DNA of 42,410 nucleotides from Moduliflexus sp964602655. Lineage in GTDB: Bacteria > Moduliflexota > Moduliflexia > Moduliflexales > Moduliflexaceae. The notes under the pieces were generated by a model. That model was not told the DNA's origin. It was given only the letters and a program-made list of their open reading frames with translations, and did not search any database. Each line of letters opens with the position of its first letter. Position 1 is the first letter of the stretch. Both the position numbers and the translations under genes were made by a program. Where the stretch lies: the NCBI GenBank assembly GCA_964602655.1, contig CAZRSF010000055.1, positions 1-42,410 on the forward strand, given 5' to 3'. Of the stretch, positions 32,986-40,278 are shown piece by piece.

Positions 32986-34206
32986 TCACGCCTCTGATTC
33001 GGTTCGAAGCACTTGCGCCAACGCCCGAAAAATCATCGGTTTGTATCGGAAAAACAAAAACGCGCAGAACGGTGTCAGGATACAACAGAAGAGGAAAAAT
33101 CCGGCGACGACCGACAAATCAACATGCAGAAATTCCTCCGCAATCCGGCTGAAATCCATCCAATGCCCGCCGCCTTTGGCCTCTTCGTAATCCACGCGAT
33201 AGCCGTAATCGGACATCAAACGAAATGCGAATTGCAGGTCAAGCGCTATGATAAACAGCCCTAAAAAGGCGTATAGCGGACGCTCTACCGCCACGATGAT
33301 ACCGCTGCCGCTGAGGGCGCGATAGAGAAATAGTCCGGCGAACAGGAGTTCCGCGCCATGTCCCATGAACAGAATTACGACCTGATGCGCTTCCGTGAAG
33401 GCGCAGGCCGAATAAAGTGCGGTGAAGAGACCGAGCAGCCCAAGCGCGAGCGCGTTGCGCCGGAACAGATAACATAAAAATGCCAGTCCGCCGTAAATGC
33501 CGATAAACAAAGGCGGTTGGCGCTCATCAGTCAACGCGACGCCGCCGCCATACATAAAATCGAAGGCCGGAATGGAGGGATACGCAAAGAGCCAACTGAC
33601 AAGCGCATGACCGAATTCATGCACTAAGACTTTTATATAACTGAAGATAAAATTCAGAAACGGGAACAGCAGCACAATCGCGGCGATTCCTGCGCCGATT
33701 CCAAGCGAAATCCAGCCTTCGCGTTCGATAGATTGGACGAGGATTTCTTCATCAACGTTCTCGTTCTCGAGGTTCGATTCGTCAGCCTCGGCATTCGATT
33801 TTTCATCGGCTTGCTTCTCATCGTGTTTCTGAAACCGTCTGAACAGCACTCCGCAACGCAGGCAATCCTGGCGTCCTTCGACTTGCTCGAATCCGCATTT
33901 TGGGCAGGCCATCAGGCGTTGAGGCGCTGTCGCAGGCGGCGTTGATCCCTTTTGCGGTTGTGCTTCGGTTTGGCGGCGACTCGGCACAATGCGGGATTCT
34001 GCGCCAGTTTGTTCGAAGAGACGATCATATTCGACTGCTTCTGCGCGGGTCAAATTCCGTTTGATCACGACCGGCGAACGTTGGAACAACTGCTCGACTC
34101 GCGTATCGTCAATTTTAAAGAGCGTTGCCAGCTTGCGTTTGACTTCAAGCAAGGACGCTTTCTCTTTGATATGTCCTTCGAAAATAATGTCGAATCGTTC
34201 GTCCAT
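32986..34206 (-). CDS. Zinc-ribbon M50-type membrane metalloprotease
   Basis: A 406-residue membrane protein. Residues 1-76 form a small alpha/beta domain (FDIIFEGHIKEKASLLEVKRKLATLFKID in parts) of a type found at the N-terminus of various bacterial membrane proteins. Next is a zinc ribbon (Cys101, 104, 115, 118), then an acidic linker (about 128-160). The membrane part has about seven spans and carries HEFGH at 196-200, the HExxH zinc site of M50/site-2-type peptidases, next to a YGGGVALTDE loop. I do not see a clear second-helix NxxPxxxLDG motif, so activity is not certain. It starts nine bases after the preceding gene with only a weak ribosome-binding site. Confidence 0.75.
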   Translation of the reverse strand: MDERFDIIFEGHIKEKASLLEVKRKLATLFKIDDTRVEQLFQRSPVVIKRNLTRAEAVEYDRLFEQTGAESRIVPSRRQTEAQPQKGSTPPATAPQRLMACPKCGFEQVEGRQDCLRCGVLFRRFQKHDEKQADEKSNAEADESNLENENVDEEILVQSIEREGWISLGIGAGIAAIVLLFPFLNFIFSYIKVLVHEFGHALVSWLFAYPSIPAFDFMYGGGVALTDERQPPLFIGIYGGLAFLCYLFRRNALALGLLGLFTALYSACAFTEAHQVVILFMGHGAELLFAGLFLYRALSGSGIIVAVERPLYAFLGLFIIALDLQFAFRLMSDYGYRVDYEEAKGGGHWMDFSRIAEEFLHVDLSVVAGFFLFCCILTPFCAFLFFRYKPMIFRALAQVLRTESEA

Positions 34207-34215
34207 GATTCCACG

Positions 34216-34791
34216 TTATGGCTGCGTTTCGGCGAGATCGCGTTGCGCGCCGCGAATACGCTGACGCAGAATGCCCAGCACTTTTTCCGCCGTGTGGATT
34301 CGATTCAACGACGGCAGCGTCTCTTTATGCACTGCGGTGATTAACTGGCATGTGCAGGTCGGCCCGCGCAACACATTAATCAGCAGCAGAACGAAAAAAA
34401 TAACGGCGACAATCAACCAGGCAATGCGTCCTTCATTCGAATCTTGGAGAAACATCAGCCACAGCCACAGCGCGACAAACACGCTCAACACGGCATTCCA
34501 AACCGCGCCGCGTCGCGTTTTGCCGAAAACAATCGCCTGAATATCGCGGAAATAAAACCGCTTATAATCTTCGGAAAAGGCATGTTTATCCACGCTGAGA
34601 ACGTGGTCATCAGCGAGCCAAAGCGTACACCAGGTGCGCGTCAGCGCGACAAATCCTTCTCGGCGCAGTCCTCTTCCGGGTAGGCGCGTATAATTAGTCG
34701 CTTTTCCTCGTAAATATAAAAATTCGATCACAAATATGATCAGCATCGTGACGATCACGGCGGCTACAGGAATGATGAACCACATAATCAT
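34216..34791 (-). CDS. Membrane protein, possible PH-like domain, function unknown
   Basis: A 191-residue protein. One membrane helix at the N-terminus (about 2-28) is followed by a soluble stretch of about 65 residues (FVALTRTWCTLWLADDHVL, then RFYFRDIQAIVFGKT). That stretch reads like the strand pattern of bacterial PH-like domains. A two-helix hairpin follows (about 100-145), and then a basic tail (LGILRQRIRGAQRDL). The ATG at 34791 has TAGGAG eight bases upstream; a GTG nine codons earlier would lie before that site. It stands between the two zinc-binding membrane proteins in one operon. I do not recognise a named family. Confidence 0.65.
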   Translation of the reverse strand: MIMWFIIPVAAVIVTMLIIFVIEFLYLRGKATNYTRLPGRGLRREGFVALTRTWCTLWLADDHVLSVDKHAFSEDYKRFYFRDIQAIVFGKTRRGAVWNAVLSVFVALWLWLMFLQDSNEGRIAWLIVAVIFFVLLLINVLRGPTCTCQLITAVHKETLPSLNRIHTAEKVLGILRQRIRGAQRDLAETQP

Positions 34792-34822
34792 GGGAATAAC
34801 TCCTAACGAATGCAACACAGCA

Positions 34823-35407
34823 TCATTTCAAAAGATACGTAAAAAATGCCCAAATTCCGAATCCCCAGCCAGCTAATTCAATCACAGCGAAAAGAATCGC
34901 GGCGATAAAACGGATTTTGCTGCGAGGCAGGATGCTGGTCGGCGCGTTCCAATACTTGATCGCCACAAAAATCGTTGCCGGTGCGCTAAGTAATGTGAGA
35001 TAAAAGATCAAGAGCGGGTATAGCGCTAATTGTAAGGCAAGGGAATCATACAGGGTGCGATGGTTTTCCAGCGTTTTGATTTTGCCTTTTTTCTTGCCGG
35101 ATTCCAAACAGGCCGCGCAGAAATGCTGCCCATTCAATTCAAGGTCGCATAAGGCGCACAAAAATCGTCCGCACTGATGACAGTGCACGACGGCCTTTTT
35201 TTGCGAATGATAAAAGCAACTCGCCTCGTCGTCGGTAAACAGCGTTTCGCCCGTGCTGCCCGGCGTCGCGCTTTGGAAACGCGCGGGAAACGCATCCACA
35301 TGTATCGGCGTTTCGCAGGAGGGGCATTTGGTCATGCCGCGCGTGTTAAATTGCTTGTCGCTCAGCGGTTTTCGGCATTTCGGGCAATTGATTTCTTTAT
35401 TCATCAT
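34823..35407 (-). CDS. Zinc-ribbon plus B-box-like membrane protein
   Basis: A 194-residue protein with two metal sites. The first is an N-terminal zinc ribbon (Cys8, Cys11, Cys28, Cys31). The second is a B-box-like finger (Cys64, His67, Cys76, Cys79, Cys84, Cys87, His95, Cys97, Cys100). Two to three membrane helices follow (about 122-148 and 165-192). The finger CFYHSQKKAVVHCHQCGRFLC resembles that of the small protein at 32599-32931. Function unknown; a role in binding or recruiting a partner at the membrane surface is a guess. It starts at a double ATG 23 bases after the RDD gene. Confidence 0.7.
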   Translation of the reverse strand: MMNKEINCPKCRKPLSDKQFNTRGMTKCPSCETPIHVDAFPARFQSATPGSTGETLFTDDEASCFYHSQKKAVVHCHQCGRFLCALCDLELNGQHFCAACLESGKKKGKIKTLENHRTLYDSLALQLALYPLLIFYLTLLSAPATIFVAIKYWNAPTSILPRSKIRFIAAILFAVIELAGWGFGIWAFFTYLLK

Positions 35408-35430
35408 CGTACTCGATTCGATTTTTACCG

Positions 35431-36234
35431 TTAGCGTTTCTTTTTAATGACGCGCGTGTCGCAGATGCGATCATGCAAGGTACGTTTTTCGTCATCCCAG
35501 ATAGACATCAGATAGCCGATCATCAAAATCAGTCCGCTCAACCATTCGGCGAAATGCCGCCCAAGCGCTCTGGCGTAGCTGATTTCCCCTTCGTCGGAGG
35601 TCACGACTTTCAGACCGAGCGCCATTTTGCCGGGCGTCGCGCCGTATTTGCCTAAAAAGAAGGTGGTATAGGCGGCGGCAATCGCAAGCTGGAATAATTG
35701 ACTGAACACCACAATCGCAATAGAGGCATTCTCTCCTCTGCCTCCCAATACGAACAAGGCGACATTGATCGCCGCGCCGAGCGCTGTATTGACGGCGCCT
35801 TGAATCAGGCCATCCAGAAGTTTGGCGGCGAACCGTTCCCAGAAACCGGCAAACGCCATCGCGCCGGAGACATCCGCGCCTTCTTTCAATTTTTGGACAA
35901 AGATCGGTTTGCAATTGGCGCAGACCCAGACATTCTGATAGCGAATCATGTCATCTTGCGCAAAGAGGTTGCCGCATTCGCTGCATGTGGCATTTTTCTG
36001 CGCAAAAGCGACCGAGGGACTTTCGCGCGGCTCTTGTCGTTGTTCGGATTGCTGAGTTTGCGGCGGCGATGGCGGCGCACCCTGGCTGAGCGCTCCATAC
36101 GGCGTCCATTTAGACAGCGTCTCATTCCAAACCAATGTATCCTGCGTAATCGCGCCGGTTTCGACCAACGCTTCGAATTCCGTGTCGTCCACCGGCCCGA
36201 CGCGGCGTCCCTCGCTGGCGTAATACCAATTCAT
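35431..36234 (-). CDS. GYF_2 and RDD domain membrane protein
   Basis: A 267-residue protein, first gene of the membrane operon. Residues 1-50 form a GYF_2 domain (WYYASEGRRVGPVDDTEFEALV, then DTLVWNETLSKWTP). A Pro/Gln-rich linker is followed by a zinc ribbon (Cys84, 87, 105, 108), then an RDD domain with three membrane helices. The RDD hallmarks are FWERFAAKLLDGLI, TPGKMALGLKVV and the C-terminal DEKRTLHDRICDTRVI. RDD proteins are small membrane proteins, some proposed to be ion carriers. The ATG at 36234 has GAGGAGGAG nine bases upstream; the longer frame runs through this site. A promoter lies about 110 bases before it. Confidence 0.85.
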   Translation of the reverse strand: MNWYYASEGRRVGPVDDTEFEALVETGAITQDTLVWNETLSKWTPYGALSQGAPPSPPQTQQSEQRQEPRESPSVAFAQKNATCSECGNLFAQDDMIRYQNVWVCANCKPIFVQKLKEGADVSGAMAFAGFWERFAAKLLDGLIQGAVNTALGAAINVALFVLGGRGENASIAIVVFSQLFQLAIAAAYTTFFLGKYGATPGKMALGLKVVTSDEGEISYARALGRHFAEWLSGLILMIGYLMSIWDDEKRTLHDRICDTRVIKKKR

Positions 36235-36346
36235 GCGTCTCTCCTCCTCTGTCTGGCTCAGCCTCGCCATCTGTGTGTTTTCGATAGATGAAATCGCTGC
36301 GCCTCATTTTTCACCGCATGTTATCCGTTCGCTACGTCAATTTCTT

Positions 36347-36374
36347 CTTATAATAGATACGATTCTTTGGTCAA
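36347..36374 (-). promoter_or_regulatory. Promoter of the RDD/M50/DUF4129 operon
   Basis: On the minus strand TTGACC (36369-36374), a 16-base spacer and TATAAG (36347-36352), about 110 bases before the first gene of the operon. Confidence 0.5.
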
Positions 36375-36419
36375 GAAAAATATACGTCGCTTTCCAACCG
36401 CGACGCCACAGATATAAAC

Positions 36420-36449
36420 TTGACAAAATTCATGCGCCAGCAATATGTA
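36420..36449 (+). promoter_or_regulatory. Promoter of the Rpn-family gene
   Basis: A perfect TTGACA (36420-36425), an 18-base spacer and TATGTA (36444-36449), 60 bases before the start codon. Confidence 0.5.
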
Positions 36450-36508
36450 TGGAATACATCAGAACAGCGAGATAGAAAGAAATGTAAGAGATGAAACGAG
36501 GAGAACGT

Positions 36509-37486
36509 ATGCGATTTTTAGATGTCAAAACCGATTTTGCCTTTAAAAAGGTCTTTGGAAGCCAGCAATCAAAAGAAATTTTGCTCGATTTTTTGAATGC
36601 CGTCCTTGATTTCGGCGACGGGCGAATCGTTGATCTCACCATCGTTGATCCGTATCAAATCCCTCTGCTTGAAGGGATGAAAGATAGTTATGTCGATGTG
36701 AAAGCAATTCTTTCGAACACAAAAACCGTTATTATCGAAATGCAGGTGTTGAACGTGGAAGGCTTCGAAAAACGTGTCCTCTATAATGCCGCCAAAGCCT
36801 ATTCGACACAATTGAAGAAAGCGGAAGCGTTCGATACGCTTGAGCCGATTATTGCCCTGACGATCACCGATTTTATCATGTTTAAAGAATTGCCGCAGGT
36901 GATGTCATACTGGCATGTGCGCGAGAAAGAGCATTTTATCAAATACAGCGACGATATCGAACTGATTTTTATCGAACTTCCTAAATTCACCAAAGCAGAA
37001 ACAGAATTGATTACAATTGCTGACAAATGGATTTATTTCATCAAACATGCCGGAGATTTGGATTTTATTCCGACATCCTTTCAAGAGCCGATGTTATTGG
37101 AAGCCTTTGATATTGCGAATACGGCAGGATTAAGCGAAGAGGAATTAGAAATTCAGTTCAAACGCAAGGATTTTATCTGGCTGCAAAAAGGCGCGCTGGA
37201 AAAAGCCAAAAAAGACGGTTTTTCCGAAGGAAAAAACGCAGGTATCCAGGAAGGCATCGAACAAGGAATTCAGCAAGGAATTCAGAAGGGGATTGAGACG
37301 GGCATCGAACAAGGAATTCAGCAGGGGATTCAACAAGGCATCGAACAGGGCATCGAACAGGGACGAGCAGCCGAAAAAGCCGCGATGGTCAAACGATTGC
37401 TTCAAGCTGGATTAGATATTCAGGTTATTGCGTCAAGCACAGGAATGAACCTTGACGAGGTAAAGAAATTCTCGCAACAAGCCTGA
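36509..37486 (+). CDS. Rpn/PD-(D/E)XK nuclease family protein
   Basis: A 325-residue protein of the recombination-promoting nuclease / transposase_31-like family. It begins FLDVKTDFAFKKVFG, the family opening. The nuclease core reads YVDVKAI (Asp63) and IEMQ (Glu77 and Gln79, an E-x-Q form of the E-x-K site). Such proteins cut DNA and promote RecA-independent recombination in E. coli; many genomes carry many copies. Near the C-terminus ten GI-x-x tetrapeptides form a long repeat (about 245-284), followed by a short helix. The ATG at 36509 has GAGGAG five bases upstream. It stands alone, with no terminal inverted repeats seen around it. Confidence 0.85.
   Translation: MRFLDVKTDFAFKKVFGSQQSKEILLDFLNAVLDFGDGRIVDLTIVDPYQIPLLEGMKDSYVDVKAILSNTKTVIIEMQVLNVEGFEKRVLYNAAKAYSTQLKKAEAFDTLEPIIALTITDFIMFKELPQVMSYWHVREKEHFIKYSDDIELIFIELPKFTKAETELITIADKWIYFIKHAGDLDFIPTSFQEPMLLEAFDIANTAGLSEEELEIQFKRKDFIWLQKGALEKAKKDGFSEGKNAGIQEGIEQGIQQGIQKGIETGIEQGIQQGIQQGIEQGIEQGRAAEKAAMVKRLLQAGLDIQVIASSTGMNLDEVKKFSQQA
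37241..37360 (+). repeat. Tandem 12-base coding repeat in the Rpn gene
   Basis: Ten in-frame copies of a 12-base unit encode GI-x-x (x being Gln, Glu, Lys or Thr). The copies differ at third positions and at Gln/Glu codons, so the array is old or under selection. Its copy number may vary between strains. Confidence 0.9.
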
Positions 37487-37494
37487 TAGAATGG

Positions 37495-38826
37495 CTATGA
37501 TTCTCTTCGCTTGTGTTCGATATAAGCGAAGAGATGTGGCAGCACCGACGGATTGCCGAGAAAACTGATATGGGGATACCCGGCCACGACGTTTTGATAG
37601 GCAAATCCGCATTCCCACGCCTTTTCCCCTGCTGCTTTGCGAATCTGAAAGATCGTCTCTCCGGTCACGTCCGACGCGGATTTATGGAATTCATGACCGG
37701 TCAGACGGTCGCCGCGCCGCCCCAATAGGCAATCGCGCTTTAATGTCATGTCAATATAGCCGAAGCGTTGCAATTGCGGCGTCAAGCGGGTTGTTCCAGG
37801 GAAAATGCCGACCATCGCAGCGTCTTCGACTGATTCAGTCAAATACATAAACCCGCCGCATTCGGCATACGCGCAGCCGCCGCGTTCGATGTAATTTTTG
37901 ATTGATTGGCGCATCGAAATATTTTCCGAAAGCGCCTCGTGAAACACTTCAGGATAGCCGCCGCCGAGATACAGGAAATCGCACTCCGGCAGCGCGGCGT
38001 CGCGCAGCGGCGAAAAATAGATGACGCGGCAGCAACGCTCCAATAATTCGAGGTTTTCGGCGTAATAAAACGAAAATGCCTCGTCTTTTGCGATGGCGGC
38101 GGTCAAAGAAGTCTGCGGAAGCGCGTCGAACGCCGCGCAGGAGGCATCTGGAATCTGCGGCGCTTGCATCAAGTCAAGCAGCGCGGAAAGATTAACATGC
38201 GTCTCAATTTGGTCGGCGACGAATTCGATTTTCCCTTGCAAATCTCGCACTTCAACGCTTTGCACTAAGCCGAGATGACGGCTGCTCAGCATGGCGTGTT
38301 CGGTTTTGGGCAGATAGCCCAACACTTTCAGCGTCGTATGCTCCTCAATCGCTTCCCGCAGCAAGTCGTAATATGACGCGGTCATATTGTTCAGGATCAC
38401 AGCTTGAATTGTCGAACCGGGATATTGCGCCATGCCTTGAAGTTTCGGAATGACTGAAAACATCTCGCCTTTGGGCGAATAGACCAACACAGTTGGAACT
38501 TTCAAGAGCGAGGCAAGATGGTAACTTGAATTGCGCCAGGTGTTGCCGATGCCATCGAAATAGCCCATCACGCCTTCAATGATGCCGTAATCGGCTGGCG
38601 TTTGGCGCAATTGATACGTCACGCCATGTTCGCCGTGCAGATGGAGATCGAGATTTCGAACCAGCTTGCCTGACGCGGCGGCCAGAAATGCGGGATCAAT
38701 ATAATCCGGCCCAACTTTGAAACCGGCCACATCACACCCACGCCGTTTCAACGCCCGCAGCAATCCCATCGTCATCGTCGTTTTGCCGCTGCCGCTGGCG
38801 GGCGCGGCGATCATAAGCATATTCAT
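37495..38826 (-). CDS. cbiA: Cobyrinate a,c-diamide synthase
   Basis: ATP- and glutamine-dependent amidation of the a and c side chains of cobyrinate in vitamin B12 synthesis. The N-terminal domain carries a P-loop (PASGSGKTT, 9-17) and the family text GFKVGPDYIDPAFLAAASG. The C-terminal class I glutaminase has GGGYPE, the catalytic Cys323 in YAECGG and the downstream GHEFHKS (catalytic His). The 443 residues are close to the usual ~455. It ends eight bases from the convergent Rpn gene. No other cobalamin genes and no cobalamin riboswitch are seen here; a TGTCAGRCAC palindrome lies in its leader. A B12-dependent lifestyle would fit but is inferred. Confidence 0.93.
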   Translation of the reverse strand: MNMLMIAAPASGSGKTTMTMGLLRALKRRGCDVAGFKVGPDYIDPAFLAAASGKLVRNLDLHLHGEHGVTYQLRQTPADYGIIEGVMGYFDGIGNTWRNSSYHLASLLKVPTVLVYSPKGEMFSVIPKLQGMAQYPGSTIQAVILNNMTASYYDLLREAIEEHTTLKVLGYLPKTEHAMLSSRHLGLVQSVEVRDLQGKIEFVADQIETHVNLSALLDLMQAPQIPDASCAAFDALPQTSLTAAIAKDEAFSFYYAENLELLERCCRVIYFSPLRDAALPECDFLYLGGGYPEVFHEALSENISMRQSIKNYIERGGCAYAECGGFMYLTESVEDAAMVGIFPGTTRLTPQLQRFGYIDMTLKRDCLLGRRGDRLTGHEFHKSASDVTGETIFQIRKAAGEKAWECGFAYQNVVAGYPHISFLGNPSVLPHLFAYIEHKRRES

Positions 38827-38853
38827 TGCGTTCTTCTATTCGATGTAGTTTTA

Positions 38854-38886
38854 AGCTGTCAGACACTTCGAAAGTGTCTGACAGCT
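38854..38886. repeat. TGTCAGRCAC-family palindrome upstream of cbiA
   Basis: A perfect 15-bp inverted repeat, AGCTGTCAGACACTT around CGA, 27 bases before the cbiA start codon. Here the repeat lies between divergent genes, so it cannot be an end-of-gene terminator for either. Confidence 0.9.
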
Positions 38887-38980
38887 ACGTATGAGTCAAT
38901 TTTCTGTCAAGTCGAATGAGAGAACAGGCGATAATTCTCCGCCCCATGTTGCGCAAAACGTCAGAGGAAGCTTCTTTTCC

Positions 38981-39009
38981 TTGACAGAACCTCCCGCCAT
39001 TTTTATCCT
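38981..39009 (+). promoter_or_regulatory. Promoter of the nucleotidyltransferase-glmS operon
   Basis: A perfect TTGACA (38981-38986), an ideal 17-base spacer and TATCCT (39004-39009), about 58 bases before the start codon. Confidence 0.6.
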
Positions 39010-39066
39010 TTTGATTTGCGACAAAAATGTCACGATTTTTCCCTATTTTCATGGAGGATACGCAGA

Positions 39067-40266
39067 ATGAAAGCGATTATCTTAGCCGCCGGACGCGGCC
39101 AGAATTTGAACCCGCTGACAGAAACCAGACCGAAGCCGATGCTCTCGATTTGCGGCAAACCGGTGTTGGAATATATTATCAATGGCCTGGTGGAAACCGG
39201 CAACCGCGATATTATCATGGTGGTCGGGCATCACGCCAACAGCATCAAGCGCTATTTCGAGCGCGGCGAGCGCTTCGGCGCGAATATTCAGTATATCGAA
39301 CAGAGCAAGCAGACCGGCATCGGCGACGCCGTGCTGCTGACGCAGGACAAATTTGCGCCTGGCGAACGATTTTTTCTCGTGTATGCCGATATTTTGTTCC
39401 AATCGAATATCTTTGCCAAAACATTAGAAACGTTTACGTTGAAATTAGCGCCGGTCGCCTCGATTACGTTGACGCCGAAAATCAATCCGTATTACGGCAA
39501 CGTCTCCATCAACGAGCATATCGGCATTACTCGTATCGCCTCGCATCTCTCCTCGGATCAGGCCGGAAGTTACGTGTTGGCCGGCGTCTTTATTTTCGAT
39601 TATACCTTGTTCGAGTATCTCAATACGGCGAACGGAAATATGGAAGCCGCATTCAACAAAATTGTCGAAGAACAGGGCTTATTCGGCTCGATTTTCCAGG
39701 ATGAATGGATTGACCTTGGCTATCCCTGGAATGTGCTGGACGCGAATCGCTTCCTGATGAAGTCGTTCACGCATGCCAAAATCGCCGGTTCGGTCAAATT
39801 TCGGGGCAACACGACGATTAACGGCCCGGTGCAGATCGAAGACGATGTCGTCATCAGCGCGGGCGCGATTCTCAACGGGCCATGCTACATCGGGCGCGGA
39901 ACGTACATCGGCAACAACGTCCTTGTGCGGGAAAACACGGCTATCGGCGCGGATTGCGTCATTGGTTTCGGCGTGGAACTGCATAACTGTGTGCTCTTCG
40001 ACCATGTGAATATCGGGCGTTTGTCGTTTGTCGGCGACAGCGTGGTGGGCGAAAACACGCAGATCGGTTCAGGGATTATGACGGTAAATAATCTGATGAC
40101 CGGCGAAACCGTGAAAGTGATGATTGACGGTAAACCGGTGGATAGCGGCCTCATAAAATTAGGTGCATTTATTGGCGATAACACGAAGGTTGGAGCAAGT
40201 AATACCCTTGCGCCGGGAACGTTGATTCCCTCCGGGCGATTTGTTCCGAATCACGTCACGCTGTAG
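39067..40266 (+). CDS. Sugar-phosphate nucleotidyltransferase with left-handed beta-helix (GlmU-like)
   Basis: A 399-residue two-domain enzyme. The N-terminal nucleotidyltransferase starts KAIILAAGRGQNLNPLTETRPKPML, shown here only in part as LAAGRG and TRPKPML; it would transfer a nucleotide to a sugar 1-phosphate. The C-terminal part (about 245-399) is a left-handed beta-helix of hexapeptide repeats (GRGTYIGNNVLVRENTAIG and similar), as in acetyltransferases. With glmS directly downstream, the likely product is UDP-GlcNAc by a fused uridylyltransferase/acetyltransferase, closer to the archaeal-type arrangement than to E. coli GlmU. A glucose- or mannose-1-phosphate enzyme is the alternative. 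The ATG at 39067 has GGAGG nine bases upstream. Confidence 0.82.
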   Translation: MKAIILAAGRGQNLNPLTETRPKPMLSICGKPVLEYIINGLVETGNRDIIMVVGHHANSIKRYFERGERFGANIQYIEQSKQTGIGDAVLLTQDKFAPGERFFLVYADILFQSNIFAKTLETFTLKLAPVASITLTPKINPYYGNVSINEHIGITRIASHLSSDQAGSYVLAGVFIFDYTLFEYLNTANGNMEAAFNKIVEEQGLFGSIFQDEWIDLGYPWNVLDANRFLMKSFTHAKIAGSVKFRGNTTINGPVQIEDDVVISAGAILNGPCYIGRGTYIGNNVLVRENTAIGADCVIGFGVELHNCVLFDHVNIGRLSFVGDSVVGENTQIGSGIMTVNNLMTGETVKVMIDGKPVDSGLIKLGAFIGDNTKVGASNTLAPGTLIPSGRFVPNHVTL

Positions 40267-40278
40267 GAGGAGACAACG

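Noticed and set aside
32618..33085. 156-codon N-terminal extension of the DUF4129 gene
   Set aside because: It overlaps the zinc-finger gene and part of the M50 gene in another frame, and the ATG at 32617 has its own good Shine-Dalgarno site.
38827..39066. Cobalamin riboswitch before cbiA
   Set aside because: No B12-box sequence is visible on the minus strand; only a dispersed palindrome.
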